A stretch of DNA of 33,316 nt, taken from the NCBI RefSeq assembly GCF_008868155.1, contig NZ_WBKR01000044.1, forward strand, positions 1 to 33,316, in the 5' to 3' direction. The number at the start of each line of letters is the position of its first letter. The first letter of the stretch is position 1. Shown piece after piece: positions 9,013-16,109 of the stretch. This stretch comes from Micromonospora sp. ALFpr18c (GTDB lineage Bacteria > Actinomycetota > Actinomycetes > Mycobacteriales > Micromonosporaceae). The position numbers and the translations under genes were made by a program. The notes below the pieces were generated by a model. The model was not told the DNA's origin. It made no database searches and saw only the letters and a list, made by a program, of their open reading frames with translations.

Positions 9013-10290
9013 ATGGGCGGTCAGCTCGGGCAGGTGGTGCTCGTGGCCGTCCTGGTGCTGGTCAACGCCGCGCTCTCCGGCAGCGAGATGGCCCTGGTGA
9101 CGCTGCGCGAGGGGCAGTTGCGGCGGTTGGGTCGGCGCTCACGTGCGGGCGACCGTCTGGTGCGTCTCTCCCGCGAACCGAACCGCTACCTGGCCACCAT
9201 CCAGCTCGGCATCACGCTGGCCGGCTTCCTCGCTTCGGCGGCGGCCGCGGTGTCGCTGGCCGGGCCGCTGGTCGGTCCGCTGGGCTTCCTCGGCGCGGCG
9301 GCCCGTCCGGCCGCGGTGCTGGTGGTGACGGTGCTGCTGACGTTCGTCACGCTGGTGCTCGGGGAGTTGGCCCCGAAACGGCTGGCCATGCAGCGGGCGG
9401 AACGCTGGGCGCTGCTCAGCGCCGGCCCGCTCGACCTGCTCGCCCGGCTGTCCCGACCGGCGGTGTGGCTGCTCAGCCGGGCCACCGACGCCGTGGTGCG
9501 GTTGGCCGGCGGCGACCCCCGCGCCAACCGGGAGGAGATGACGGAGGAGGAGCTGCGCGAGATGCTGGTCAGCCAGCGGGGCCTGTCGGCGCAGCAGCGG
9601 GAGATCCTGACCGGCGCTTTCGACATCGCCGGGCGGACCCTGCGGGAGATCCTGGTGGCCCGGCGGGAGGTGACCGCCCTGCCGGCGAGCCTGAGCACCG
9701 ACGAGGGGGTCCGTCGGTTGGCCGCCGCCGGCCGGTCCCGCGCGCCGGTCACCGGCCCCGGTGGCCTGGACGAGGTGGTCGGTGTGGTGCACATCCGGGA
9801 CCTGGTGCGGGCCGGTGCCGGCACGGTGGGGGAGCAGGTGCGAGCGCCGCTGCTGCTGCCGGTCACGCTGCCGGTCGCCGACGCGTTGCGCCAGCTGCGT
9901 CAGGAGCACCAGCAGTTGGCCCTGGTGGTCGACGAGCACGGCGGCATCGACGGCATGGTGACCATGGAGGATCTGCTGGCCGAGGTGGTCGGCGAGCTGT
10001 ACGACGAAACCGACCGCGACGTGCACGGGGTGACCCGGGACCCGGACGGGTCGCTGCTGGTGCCCGGTGACTTCCCGCTGCACGACCTGCCCGACCTGGG
10101 GGTGCGGCTGAGTTTCCCGCTGTCCCGGGAGTACACGACGGTGGCCGGTCTGGTGTTGGCGCGGCTGCGGCACCTGCCCCGTGAGCCGGGGGAGACCGTG
10201 CGGCTGCCCGGGCTGACGCTGGAGGTGGTGGAGGTCGCCGACCGGGCGGTGCGCCGGGTACGCCTGTGCGGGTTCGTCGCGGACCGTTGA
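9013..10290 (+). CDS. CNNM/HlyC-CorC family membrane protein with CBS domains
   Basis: This 425-residue protein has the usual family order. An N-terminal DUF21/CNNM membrane domain covers about residues 1-150, with VNAALSGSEMAL and later LGELAPKRLAMQ as signatures. A cytoplasmic pair of CBS motifs covers about 195-310, ending in ALVVDEHGGIDGMVTMEDLL. A CorC_HlyC C-terminal domain (VPGDFPLHDLPDLG) follows. Members are linked to magnesium or cobalt transport, and the old hemolysin label is not supported by function. The ATG at 9013 is chosen because GGACGGGGG lies at 8998-9006. A GTG at 8983 in the same frame is the alternative. Confidence 0.88.
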   Translation: MGGQLGQVVLVAVLVLVNAALSGSEMALVTLREGQLRRLGRRSRAGDRLVRLSREPNRYLATIQLGITLAGFLASAAAAVSLAGPLVGPLGFLGAAARPAAVLVVTVLLTFVTLVLGELAPKRLAMQRAERWALLSAGPLDLLARLSRPAVWLLSRATDAVVRLAGGDPRANREEMTEEELREMLVSQRGLSAQQREILTGAFDIAGRTLREILVARREVTALPASLSTDEGVRRLAAAGRSRAPVTGPGGLDEVVGVVHIRDLVRAGAGTVGEQVRAPLLLPVTLPVADALRQLRQEHQQLALVVDEHGGIDGMVTMEDLLAEVVGELYDETDRDVHGVTRDPDGSLLVPGDFPLHDLPDLGVRLSFPLSREYTTVAGLVLARLRHLPREPGETVRLPGLTLEVVEVADRAVRRVRLCGFVADR

Positions 10291-10351
10291 GCGTGTCGCC
10301 CAACAGGGGGACAATTGCCACGAAACCGGTCCGGAGCGGTTGAGAGTCACC

Positions 10352-10357
10352 TACGGT
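10352..10357 (+). promoter_or_regulatory. -10 element (TACGGT) of a leaderless promoter
   Basis: TACGGT ends seven bases before the GTG at 10365, with no Shine-Dalgarno in between. Its context (CACCTACGGTG) is identical to the element at 8721-8730. If this is the promoter, the GTG at 10356, which overlaps the -10, cannot be the start of the main transcript. Confidence 0.55.
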
Positions 10358-10364
10358 GCGGTAC

Positions 10365-10550
10365 GTGAAGGACCGAGGGTTGCGTACGTTCGTCACGGTG
10401 CTGGCCGGCCTCGCCGTGATCTACTTCGGCAGCGCCGGCCGCAGCCCCGAGGAGGGCCGTGGCATCTCCGGCGGGGTGGTGGTGCTGGCGCTGCTCGCCG
10501 CGCTGCTGGTGTGGCACCTGACCCGACCGGGCGACAAGACGGTCAAGTGA
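10365..10550 (+). CDS. Small membrane protein (61 aa)
   Basis: This 61-residue protein has two hydrophobic segments: TFVTVLAGLAVIYFG near the N-terminus and GGVVVLALLAALLVWHL near the C-terminus. They are joined by a short polar loop (RSPEEGRG), giving a two-helix hairpin. The GTG at 10365 is preferred because a -10 hexamer sits seven bases upstream. GTG 10356 in the same frame would add three residues. The stop lies 6 bases before the end of a gene on the other strand. The function is unknown. Confidence 0.68.
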   Translation: MKDRGLRTFVTVLAGLAVIYFGSAGRSPEEGRGISGGVVVLALLAALLVWHLTRPGDKTVK

Positions 10551-10555
10551 GCGCC

Positions 10556-11206
10556 TCAGCGGGCCGCCACGCGGGTGACCTCGCCGGCGGACTCCTCACC
10601 GAGCGCCACCCGGACCAGCGCTGAGGCGAGCCGGCCGAAGTCCGGCTCGTCGACCAGCCCGGCCAGCCCGTCGGGTGAGCCCGGCAGACCCAGCCGCTTC
10701 GCCCCGGCCAGGGCTCGACGGTCGGCGTACGGGCGCAGGTCGGACCAGACCGTCTGCGCCTCCCGCAGGTAGATGTCGGCGCCGGTGGGGCCGATGCCGG
10801 GGAACTCGGTGAGTCGTCGGCGCAGCCCGGCCGGGTCACCCTGGGCCTCGTGGTGCAGCCGCCGCAGGTCGCCGTGCCAGCGGTCCAGGCACAGTCGGGC
10901 GCCGGTGCCGAGCATGGTGGCGGTGCGCTCGTCGTAGCGGCGGTAGTGGCCCCGGCCCAACGCGTCGACCCGCTGCTGCCAGCTCGCCGCCTCCATCGCC
11001 TGCGGCGTGCGGTAGCCGGCGGCGAACAGCTCTCGCGCGGCGTCCACCGCGATACACGCTCGGATCCGGGTGCTCAGCAGGGTGGCCAGCACCAGCAGCT
11101 GGTACAGCGGCCCGGGTCGGTCGGAGAGCCGGATACCGGCCTCCTCCGGGTAGGTGCGGCCACGCCGGTCCAGCAGGACCCGCACCACCGTTCGATCGTT
11201 GCCCAC
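10556..11206 (-). CDS. Endonuclease III-like HhH-GPD family protein
   Basis: This 216-residue protein resembles the HhH-GPD superfamily of DNA glycosylases. PLYQLLVLATLLSTRIR matches the early helix of Nth-type enzymes. The helix-hairpin-helix is FPGIGPTGADIYLRE, and DLRPYADRRAL follows where the catalytic aspartate is expected. The lysine that makes endonuclease III a bifunctional glycosylase/lyase (in LPGVGRKTA) is replaced here by the PTGAD segment, and no C-terminal four-cysteine cluster is present. It may therefore be a monofunctional glycosylase or a non-catalytic relative. The GTG start at 11206 has no clear Shine-Dalgarno, so the N-terminus is uncertain. Confidence 0.82.
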   Translation of the reverse strand: MGNDRTVVRVLLDRRGRTYPEEAGIRLSDRPGPLYQLLVLATLLSTRIRACIAVDAARELFAAGYRTPQAMEAASWQQRVDALGRGHYRRYDERTATMLGTGARLCLDRWHGDLRRLHHEAQGDPAGLRRRLTEFPGIGPTGADIYLREAQTVWSDLRPYADRRALAGAKRLGLPGSPDGLAGLVDEPDFGRLASALVRVALGEESAGEVTRVAAR

Positions 11207-11340
11207 CCCGACGGGGTACCCACTCCGCGGCCCGCTAGCCGTTTGTCGGTGGGCGGGGCCGGAATGCCGCCGGTGCCCGCGGGTATGCCGCCGGTGGAGG
11301 CGGTCGACGCCGCCTGCCGTACCCGGAAGGGAGACACCCC

Positions 11341-11547
11341 GTGACGAACCCGCAGCAGCAGGAGTTCCGGCGCAACGCCCTGGGTGGCACCAGCCAGGAC
11401 AACAAGGGCCCCGCCCCCGGTCGGCATCCGGCCAACCGTGGCACGTCCCGCGGTGACCAGGGCCGGCCGGTGCCCCAGGGGCAGGTGTCGCCGTACGGCC
11501 CGGCCGGTGAGCCGGTGGCCGAGGACGACAGCGACACCCGAGCCTAA
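11341..11547 (+). CDS. Small hydrophilic hypothetical protein (68 aa)
   Basis: This 68-residue protein is rich in Gln, Gly, Pro, Arg and Asp (NPQQQEFRRNALGGTSQDNK at the start and AEDDSDTRA at the end), with no hydrophobic segment. It is probably disordered. GGAAGGGAG at 11327-11335 supports the GTG start at 11341. Its TAA stop (11545-11547) shares two bases with the TAG stop of the opposing gene. The function is unknown. Confidence 0.72.
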   Translation: MTNPQQQEFRRNALGGTSQDNKGPAPGRHPANRGTSRGDQGRPVPQGQVSPYGPAGEPVAEDDSDTRA

Positions 11548-12020
11548 CGACCTCGGCCGGACGGCCGCCGCAACCTGTTCCAGGTGGCGGCGGCCGTCAG
11601 GCCGTACGCCAGGTGCGGAATGATGTCGGAGATCCAGTCGGAGCGTCGCCAGGTGCGCGGGTCGCTGATGCCCAGCGCGGTGATCGAGCCGTCGGTCATG
11701 GTCATCACGCTGGCGCCGAGAACGCCCGCCGCCATCGGCAGGGGCTGCCGCCGGCCACCGGCGTAGAGCGCGAACGCGACGCCCGCGGCGATGCCCAGGC
11801 CGTAGCCGATCAGTGGACCGAGGCCCGAGCGGCGGTTCGCCGCCCGGGCCCCGGAACCCAGATTCACGTGCGCGATACCGGCCAACCGGTCGACGGTCTC
11901 CCCGGGGACGCTGCTCTCGGGCCGGGCCCGCAGCGCCACGTCGAGGTAGGAGACCACGTTCAGCGCGGTGCTGCCGACGGCGCCCGCGATGGCGCCGTCG
12001 GCCAGGTCGACCCTCCTCAT
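11544..12020 (-). CDS. Hypothetical membrane protein (158 aa)
   Basis: This 158-residue protein has several hydrophobic segments, including GLGPLIGYGLGIAAGVAFAL and PMAAGVLGASVMTMTDGSI. A weaker one near the start (DGAIAGAVGSTALNVVSY) and one near the end (IIPHLAYGLTAAATW) suggest three to four membrane passes. The ATG at 12020 overlaps the stop of the 70-residue gene before it (ATGA), which indicates coupled translation without its own Shine-Dalgarno. The family is not recognised. Confidence 0.74.
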   Translation of the reverse strand: MRRVDLADGAIAGAVGSTALNVVSYLDVALRARPESSVPGETVDRLAGIAHVNLGSGARAANRRSGLGPLIGYGLGIAAGVAFALYAGGRRQPLPMAAGVLGASVMTMTDGSITALGISDPRTWRRSDWISDIIPHLAYGLTAAATWNRLRRPSGRGR

Positions 12021-12229
12021 TTCGGGTCGCCCGGTTCGCGCTCGCTCTTGGGGCCGTACGTGCGCTCACCGCGCACCACACCCCGCTGGCCGCGATCCTC
12101 CTGCAGGATCCTGTTGGCGACCTGGTTGGCCTTGCCGTCGGGTACCCGCCGTCCGGAGTCGTCGATCGCGTTGCGCAACCGCGCCCGCTGCTTGTCGTAC
12201 GCGTTACTGCCCGGCCGTGGTCCTGGCAT
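12017..12229 (-). CDS. Small basic hypothetical protein (70 aa)
   Basis: This 70-residue charged protein has the core NAYDKQRARLRNAIDDSGRR, then KANQVANRILQEDRGQR and a Lys/Glu/Pro-rich tail. A strong AAGGAGG site lies just upstream of the ATG at 12229 on the minus strand. The stop overlaps the start of the membrane protein gene, so the pair forms a small operon. The family is not recognised. Confidence 0.72.
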   Translation of the reverse strand: MPGPRPGSNAYDKQRARLRNAIDDSGRRVPDGKANQVANRILQEDRGQRGVVRGERTYGPKSEREPGDPK

Positions 12230-12271
12230 GTGCCGCCTCCTTCGTCGCCGTTGGCGTACCGCGGCCGTCTA

Positions 12272-12287
12272 CCCGTCTGACGACGGG
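12272..12287 (-). terminator. Short hairpin after the universal stress gene
   Basis: CCCGTC (12272-12277) pairs with GACGGG (12282-12287) around a four-base loop. It lies about 15 bases past the stop of the minus-strand universal stress gene and before the next minus-strand gene. The stem is only six base pairs and has no T-run, so it is a weak call. Confidence 0.35.
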
Positions 12288-12301
12288 CCAACCCCGGGGT
12301 G

Positions 12302-13183
12302 TCAGCGGGGAGCGCGGACCACGGCGACGGGGCACCGGGCGTGGTGCAGCACCGACTGGCTCACCGACCCCAGCAGCAACCCACTCACCTCGCCGCGCCC
12401 CTGCCCGCCGACCACCACCAGTTGGGCGGCGTCGGACGCCTCGGCGAGCACGGCGCCGGGACGGCCGTGCACCGCCTGCCAGGTCAGCCGCAGACCGGGG
12501 TGCCGCTCGGCGAGTCCGTCCAGGGACTCGGCGAGGTCGCGCTCCTGCTCGGCGTGCAGCCGCGTCTCGTCGTACACCAGGGGTTGCATGTCGCCCGGGC
12601 CGCTGCTGCCCGGATGCCGGTAGGCGCGCACGGCCCGCAGCGGCACGCCGCGCGCCTCGGCGATCTCGGCGGCGAACTCGGCGGCCAGGCGCGACGCCGC
12701 CGAGCCGTCCATTCCGACCACGACCGGTCCGTCCGGACGGTGCTCGCCGCGGGCCACCAGCACCGGGCAGTCGGCGTACGCGGCGACCTGCACCGCCACC
12801 GAGCCGAGCACGAGCGCGGCGAAGCCGCCCAGCCCCCGGTCGCCGAGCACGATGAGCGCGGCGGTGGGGGATTCGCCCACCAGCACCGCGGCGGCCTCAC
12901 CGTCGATGATCTCGCCGGAGATCGTCAGCCCGGGCACGGTCGCCTCGGCCTCGGCCACGGCCGCCGCGATGATGTCCTCGGCCTGGTGGCGCAGCCCGCC
13001 GCCGGGCGGGGCGTCCGGCGCGGGGGAGTCCGGTACGTGCAGCAGCGGCCAGATGAACCCGTGCACCACGCGCAGCGGCCGGTGCCGGCGGGTGGCCTCG
13101 GCGGCGGCGAGGCGTACCGCGCGCAGGGAGGGCTCCGAGCCGTCCACGCCGACCACCACCGCCGCGCTGTTCGCCGAGTTCAC
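12302..13183 (-). CDS. Universal stress protein, two UspA domains
   Basis: This 293-residue protein has two tandem UspA domains (about 1-145 and 150-293). Each starts with the hydrophobic strand and aspartate of the fold (VVVGVDGSEPS and VVVGMDGSAAS). Each ends with the ATP-binding G-x2-G-x9-G-S pattern (GDRGLGGFAALVLGS and GGQGRGEVSGLLLGS), so both domains look able to bind ATP. The GTG at 13183 is preceded by GGGAGGTG on the minus strand. A much longer open frame reaching 14224 overlaps the methyltransferase gene on the other strand and is rejected. The role is probably in stress or dormancy. Confidence 0.9.
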   Translation of the reverse strand: MNSANSAAVVVGVDGSEPSLRAVRLAAAEATRRHRPLRVVHGFIWPLLHVPDSPAPDAPPGGGLRHQAEDIIAAAVAEAEATVPGLTISGEIIDGEAAAVLVGESPTAALIVLGDRGLGGFAALVLGSVAVQVAAYADCPVLVARGEHRPDGPVVVGMDGSAASRLAAEFAAEIAEARGVPLRAVRAYRHPGSSGPGDMQPLVYDETRLHAEQERDLAESLDGLAERHPGLRLTWQAVHGRPGAVLAEASDAAQLVVVGGQGRGEVSGLLLGSVSQSVLHHARCPVAVVRAPR

Positions 13184-13300
13184 CGGCCACCTCCCGCCGT
13201 CTTCCACTATCGCAGCTCGCGGGGCGCGCGGCGCAGCGATACCACGGCGCGTGCCCGGGTCGGTACGCTGACGCCACCGAAGGAGGAGGGAGCGTCGTCG

Positions 13301-14047
13301 ATGGGCGAACCGGATCAGCCGAGCACCGCACGCATGATCGACTACTGGCTCGGTGGGGCCCACCACTTCCCGGTCGACGTGGCCGCGGCGACCGCCTTCG
13401 AGCAGGCGTACGGGCCGTGCGCGCCGGTCTTCCGGGAGCTGCGGGCCTTCCTCGGCCGGGCGGTGCGGGCGATCGCCGCGCAGGGCGTGGACGGTTTCCT
13501 GGTGTTCGGCGCGGGGGTGCCCACGATGGGCAACGTGCACGAGGTCGCCGCCGAGGCCACGGTGCTCTACACCGACGTCGACCCGGTCACCATCCGGCTC
13601 GGACAGCGCATCCTCGCCGGCAGTGACCGGGCCGGCTACGGCTTCGGGGATGCCACCGACATCGGCACCATCGACCCGGCGCAGTTGCACCGCTTCGTCC
13701 CGGGGTGGGGGCGCCGGCCGGTGGGGGTGGTGTTCCTCGGGCTGGCGGCGTTCCTCGACGACGACACGCTGACCCGTACCCTCGACGAGTTGTACGCGGC
13801 GGCGGCACCGGGCAGCCTGCTCGCCGTGGACTTCGACACCGAGGAGTTGGCGGCCCATCCGCAGGCCCTGGCGATGATGGGGCCGGCGTTCCGGATGCGC
13901 CCGCCGGCGGCGTTCGCGCCGCTGCTGGGTCGCTGGGCGCCGACCGCGGACGGGATCGTGCCGGTCAACCGTTGGCGTCCGGACGGCGTGCCGGCCGAGG
14001 TGCCCGACGCGTTCCACGGTGTGGTGGCGACCCGCGGCGACGACTGA
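13301..14047 (+). CDS. SAM-dependent methyltransferase, Methyltransf_19 (DUF574) type
   Basis: This 248-residue protein fits the actinomycete DUF574 family. It starts with PSTARMIDYWLGGAHHFPVD, close to the family's usual ARVYDYLLGGKDNF opening. FLVFGAGVPTMGNVHEVA stands where the SAM-binding glycine motif is expected, and VLYTDVDPVTI is the acidic strand end that would hold the ribose. The usual Asp before the glycine motif appears as VFGAG. The natural substrate of the family is unknown. AAGGAGGAGGG at 13280-13290 supports the ATG at 13301. A possible -10 (TACGCT, 13263-13268) lies upstream in the divergent region shared with the universal stress gene. Confidence 0.85.
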   Translation: MGEPDQPSTARMIDYWLGGAHHFPVDVAAATAFEQAYGPCAPVFRELRAFLGRAVRAIAAQGVDGFLVFGAGVPTMGNVHEVAAEATVLYTDVDPVTIRLGQRILAGSDRAGYGFGDATDIGTIDPAQLHRFVPGWGRRPVGVVFLGLAAFLDDDTLTRTLDELYAAAAPGSLLAVDFDTEELAAHPQALAMMGPAFRMRPPAAFAPLLGRWAPTADGIVPVNRWRPDGVPAEVPDAFHGVVATRGDD

Positions 14048-14077
14048 CCGCGACGTCGGACTCCGCGCGGGCGCCCG

Positions 14078-14100
14078 TATGATGCTTGCTCTGTAGCAAG
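14078..14100 (+). promoter_or_regulatory. -10 element and overlapping 16-bp palindrome
   Basis: TATGAT (14078-14083) is a good -10. It is followed at once by CTTGCT (14085-14090), a CTGT spacer and AGCAAG (14095-14100), a perfect 6+6 inverted repeat over the predicted transcription start. It lies upstream of the GGAGG and ATG of the SpoIIE-type gene. A palindrome in this position suits a repressor, and the MarR gene after the phosphatase is a candidate. Confidence 0.5.
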
Positions 14101-14114
14101 TTTCTGGAGGACGC

Positions 14115-15293
14115 ATGGTGGACGGGCCGGACGTGGTGTCGCGCGCGCTGCGCGAGGCTCCGCCCGACCAGCTGGCGGAGGCGGCGGACGAGGCGATCCG
14201 CTCGGCGCTGGGCGCGGTACGCACGGACGTGTTCGTGGCCGACTACCGGATCAGCGGCCTGTGGGCGGTGCTGGATCCGGACCTGCCGGCGGCCGGGTTC
14301 CTCGCCTGTCACACCGTGGCGCAGCGCTGTTTCAGCAGCCAGCAACCGGTGCGGGACATCGCCGACGACGGCCCGTGCCGGTTGTATCTGCCGCTGACCG
14401 TGTGGGGGGAACGGTTGGGCGTGCTGCTCATCGAACTGCCGGCCGTGCCGGGCCCGGCGGTCACCGGCCGGGCCACCGACATCGCCGGTGCGCTCGCGGT
14501 GGCGATGCGCGCGGCGGATCGGGAGACCGACCGGTACCGGCGGGCCCGTCGCCGTGAGCGGCTGAGCATGGCCGCCGAGATGCAGTGGGACCTGCTGCCC
14601 GGGCGCAGCGTGTCGCACCACGCGTTTCACCTGGCCGGTCAGTTGGAGCCGGCGTACACGGTGGGTGGTGACCACTTCGACTGGTCGCTCGACGGTGACC
14701 GGCTCACCCTGACGGTGCTCAACGGCGAGGGCAGTGGTCTGGCCGCGTCGATGTTGACCGCGGTCACGGTGAACGCGATGCGCAACGCCCGCCGCTCCGG
14801 CGGTGGCCTGGTGGAGCAGGCGGAGTTGGCGTCGGACACCGTCTTCTACCAGCACCGGGGGCACCGGTACGTGGCCACCCTGCTGTTGGAGGTGGACACC
14901 CGCACCGGGCGGGTGCGGGCGGTCGACGCGGGTTCCCCGCATCTCCTGCGGATGCGCGGGGCGGTGGTCGAGCCGATGAAGCTGGACCAGCAGATGCCGC
15001 TGGGCATGTTCGCCGAGACCCGCTACGAGCAGCAGGAGTTCCAGCTCGAGCCGGGTGACCGCGTCTTCGTGGTCAGCGACGGGGTGTGGGCGGCGGAGCC
15101 TCCGGGGCAGGAGCCGTACGGGCAGCGGGCGATGGCCCGTTCCCTGCGCGCCACACGGTTGCAGCCGGCGCCCGAGGCGGTTGGTACGGTGATGCGCGAA
15201 CTGCACGCCTACCACGCGGATTCCGATCTGCGCGACGACGCCGTCGTGGTCTGCCTGGACTGGCACGGTCCGCGCGAGCGGAACGGCGGGTGA
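14115..15293 (+). CDS. GAF plus SpoIIE-type PP2C phosphatase
   Basis: This 392-residue protein has a GAF-like sensory half (about 1-150) and a SpoIIE/PP2C-like half (about 155-385). It is expected to remove phosphate from an anti-sigma antagonist or a similar partner. Visible phosphatase segments are LEPAYTVGGDHFDW (metal-binding GGD), NGEGSGLAASML, VSDGVWAA and DDAVVVCLDW. In the NGEGSG segment, related enzymes have DVxGHG with an acidic metal ligand. Here that first position is Asn, so activity may be altered. The ATG at 14115 has GGAGG at 14106-14110. The MarR gene follows 56 bases downstream. Confidence 0.85.
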   Translation: MVDGPDVVSRALREAPPDQLAEAADEAIRSALGAVRTDVFVADYRISGLWAVLDPDLPAAGFLACHTVAQRCFSSQQPVRDIADDGPCRLYLPLTVWGERLGVLLIELPAVPGPAVTGRATDIAGALAVAMRAADRETDRYRRARRRERLSMAAEMQWDLLPGRSVSHHAFHLAGQLEPAYTVGGDHFDWSLDGDRLTLTVLNGEGSGLAASMLTAVTVNAMRNARRSGGGLVEQAELASDTVFYQHRGHRYVATLLLEVDTRTGRVRAVDAGSPHLLRMRGAVVEPMKLDQQMPLGMFAETRYEQQEFQLEPGDRVFVVSDGVWAAEPPGQEPYGQRAMARSLRATRLQPAPEAVGTVMRELHAYHADSDLRDDAVVVCLDWHGPRERNGG

Positions 15294-15349
15294 GGATCGC
15301 CGCCGCTTCGTCGGGCGGGCACCAGCGCGACGACGGCAGGGGACATCGG

Positions 15350-15814
15350 GTGGAGCGACCTGGGGATCTCGCCGCGGCGATCGACGCGGCCGCCGAGACG
15401 ATGGTCGCCGTGCTCGAGTCGGCGGCCGCGCGCCATCAGGTTCCGCCGACCCAGTTGCGGGTGCTGATGCTGATCAGCGCTCGGTCGGAAACCAACGTCA
15501 ACCGGCTGGCGGAGCTGCTGGACGTGGTGCCGTCCTCGGCCAGCCGGCTCTGTGACCGGTTGGAGGCGACGGGTTTGCTGCGTCGGGTGGCTGATCCCCG
15601 GGACCGGCGTGAGGTGCGCCTGGTGCCGACGGCGGCCGCGCAGACCCTGCTGCGGGAGTTGGCCGAGCGGCGGCAACGGGCGGTGCAGGCGGTCCTGGAC
15701 CGGATGCCGCCCCGGCTGCAGCACGACCTGTTGGCGGCGCTGCTCGCGTTCGGTCGGGCGGCGGCTCAGTCGGTGCCGGAGCAGCAGTCCGACCCGGCGG
15801 TGCAGACGGCCTGA
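15350..15814 (+). CDS. MarR-family transcriptional regulator
   Basis: This 154-residue winged-helix regulator has VPPTQLRVLMLISA leading into the helix-turn-helix (NVNRLAELLDVVPSSASRLC). The typical MarR wing follows (LLRRVADPRDRREVRLV), then a C-terminal helical dimer segment. The GTG at 15350 is chosen because GGCAGGGGA at 15335-15343 fits as a ribosome site and the wing and length match the family. A much longer upstream frame overlaps the phosphatase gene. Its target may be the palindrome at 14085-14100 or the CTAG site after the gene. Confidence 0.88.
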   Translation: MERPGDLAAAIDAAAETMVAVLESAAARHQVPPTQLRVLMLISARSETNVNRLAELLDVVPSSASRLCDRLEATGLLRRVADPRDRREVRLVPTAAAQTLLRELAERRQRAVQAVLDRMPPRLQHDLLAALLAFGRAAAQSVPEQQSDPAVQTA

Positions 15815-15830
15815 CCGGGTCACCCCCTCC

Positions 15831-15845
15831 ACTAGTATCCTAGGA
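15831..15845. promoter_or_regulatory. CTAG-TATC-CTAG operator-like site
   Basis: Two CTAG tetramers (15832-15835 and 15840-15843) are separated by four bases in ACTAGTATCCTAGGA, just after the MarR stop. CTAG is scarce in high-GC DNA, so two copies this close suggest a protein-binding site. TATCCT inside it could also serve as a -10. No regulator can be assigned. Confidence 0.4.
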
Positions 15846-15932
15846 CCCTCTACGCGTGGTGATCCACGCCACAGTGCGGCACAGCCGCACCGACCGCCGA
15901 GCGGCGGCACCCGGGAAGCGGACAGCAGCCCG

Positions 15933-16109
15933 ATATAGTGGCAGCGCACTTACCCGGCCCGCGATCTCGATGATCGCGGGCCGTGTCAGGGAAGAGGTCC
16001 CGTCCGGGGCCGCAGGGGAGCCGGCGCTGTGCCGGCCCGACAGCGCGTACGACCTCGCCCGCGCCCGACGTCGGCCGGGTGGGTCGGAGCGTGCCGCGGA
16101 GGAGGTTCG
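15933..16109 (+). promoter_or_regulatory. Promoter and structured leader ahead of the phosphatidyltransferase
   Basis: A TATAGT -10 (15933-15938) opens a leader of about 165 bases. The leader holds a perfect 11-bp hairpin, GGCCCGCGATC (15956-15966) with GATCGCGGGCC (15972-15982). It also holds a 6-bp hairpin, GCCGGC (16020-16025) with GCCGGC (16031-16036). GAGGTC (15994-15999) could pair over a distance with GACCTC (16051-16056), enclosing the second hairpin. GGAGGAGG before the GTG ends the leader. It does not match a riboswitch class I can recall. The first hairpin may be an attenuator or a terminator of upstream transcription. Confidence 0.45.

Noticed and set aside
11265..11295. Short direct repeat ATGCCGCCGGTG before the 68-residue gene.
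   Set aside because: Only two copies are seen, in GC-rich DNA that easily gives such matches. No link to a known element could be made.
12302..14224. A 640-codon open frame on the minus strand covering the universal stress gene and the methyltransferase region.
   Set aside because: Only the part from 13183 to 12302 looks like a protein. The rest is the antisense of a well-supported methyltransferase gene and is Arg/Pro/His-rich, as expected of shadow frames in high-GC DNA.
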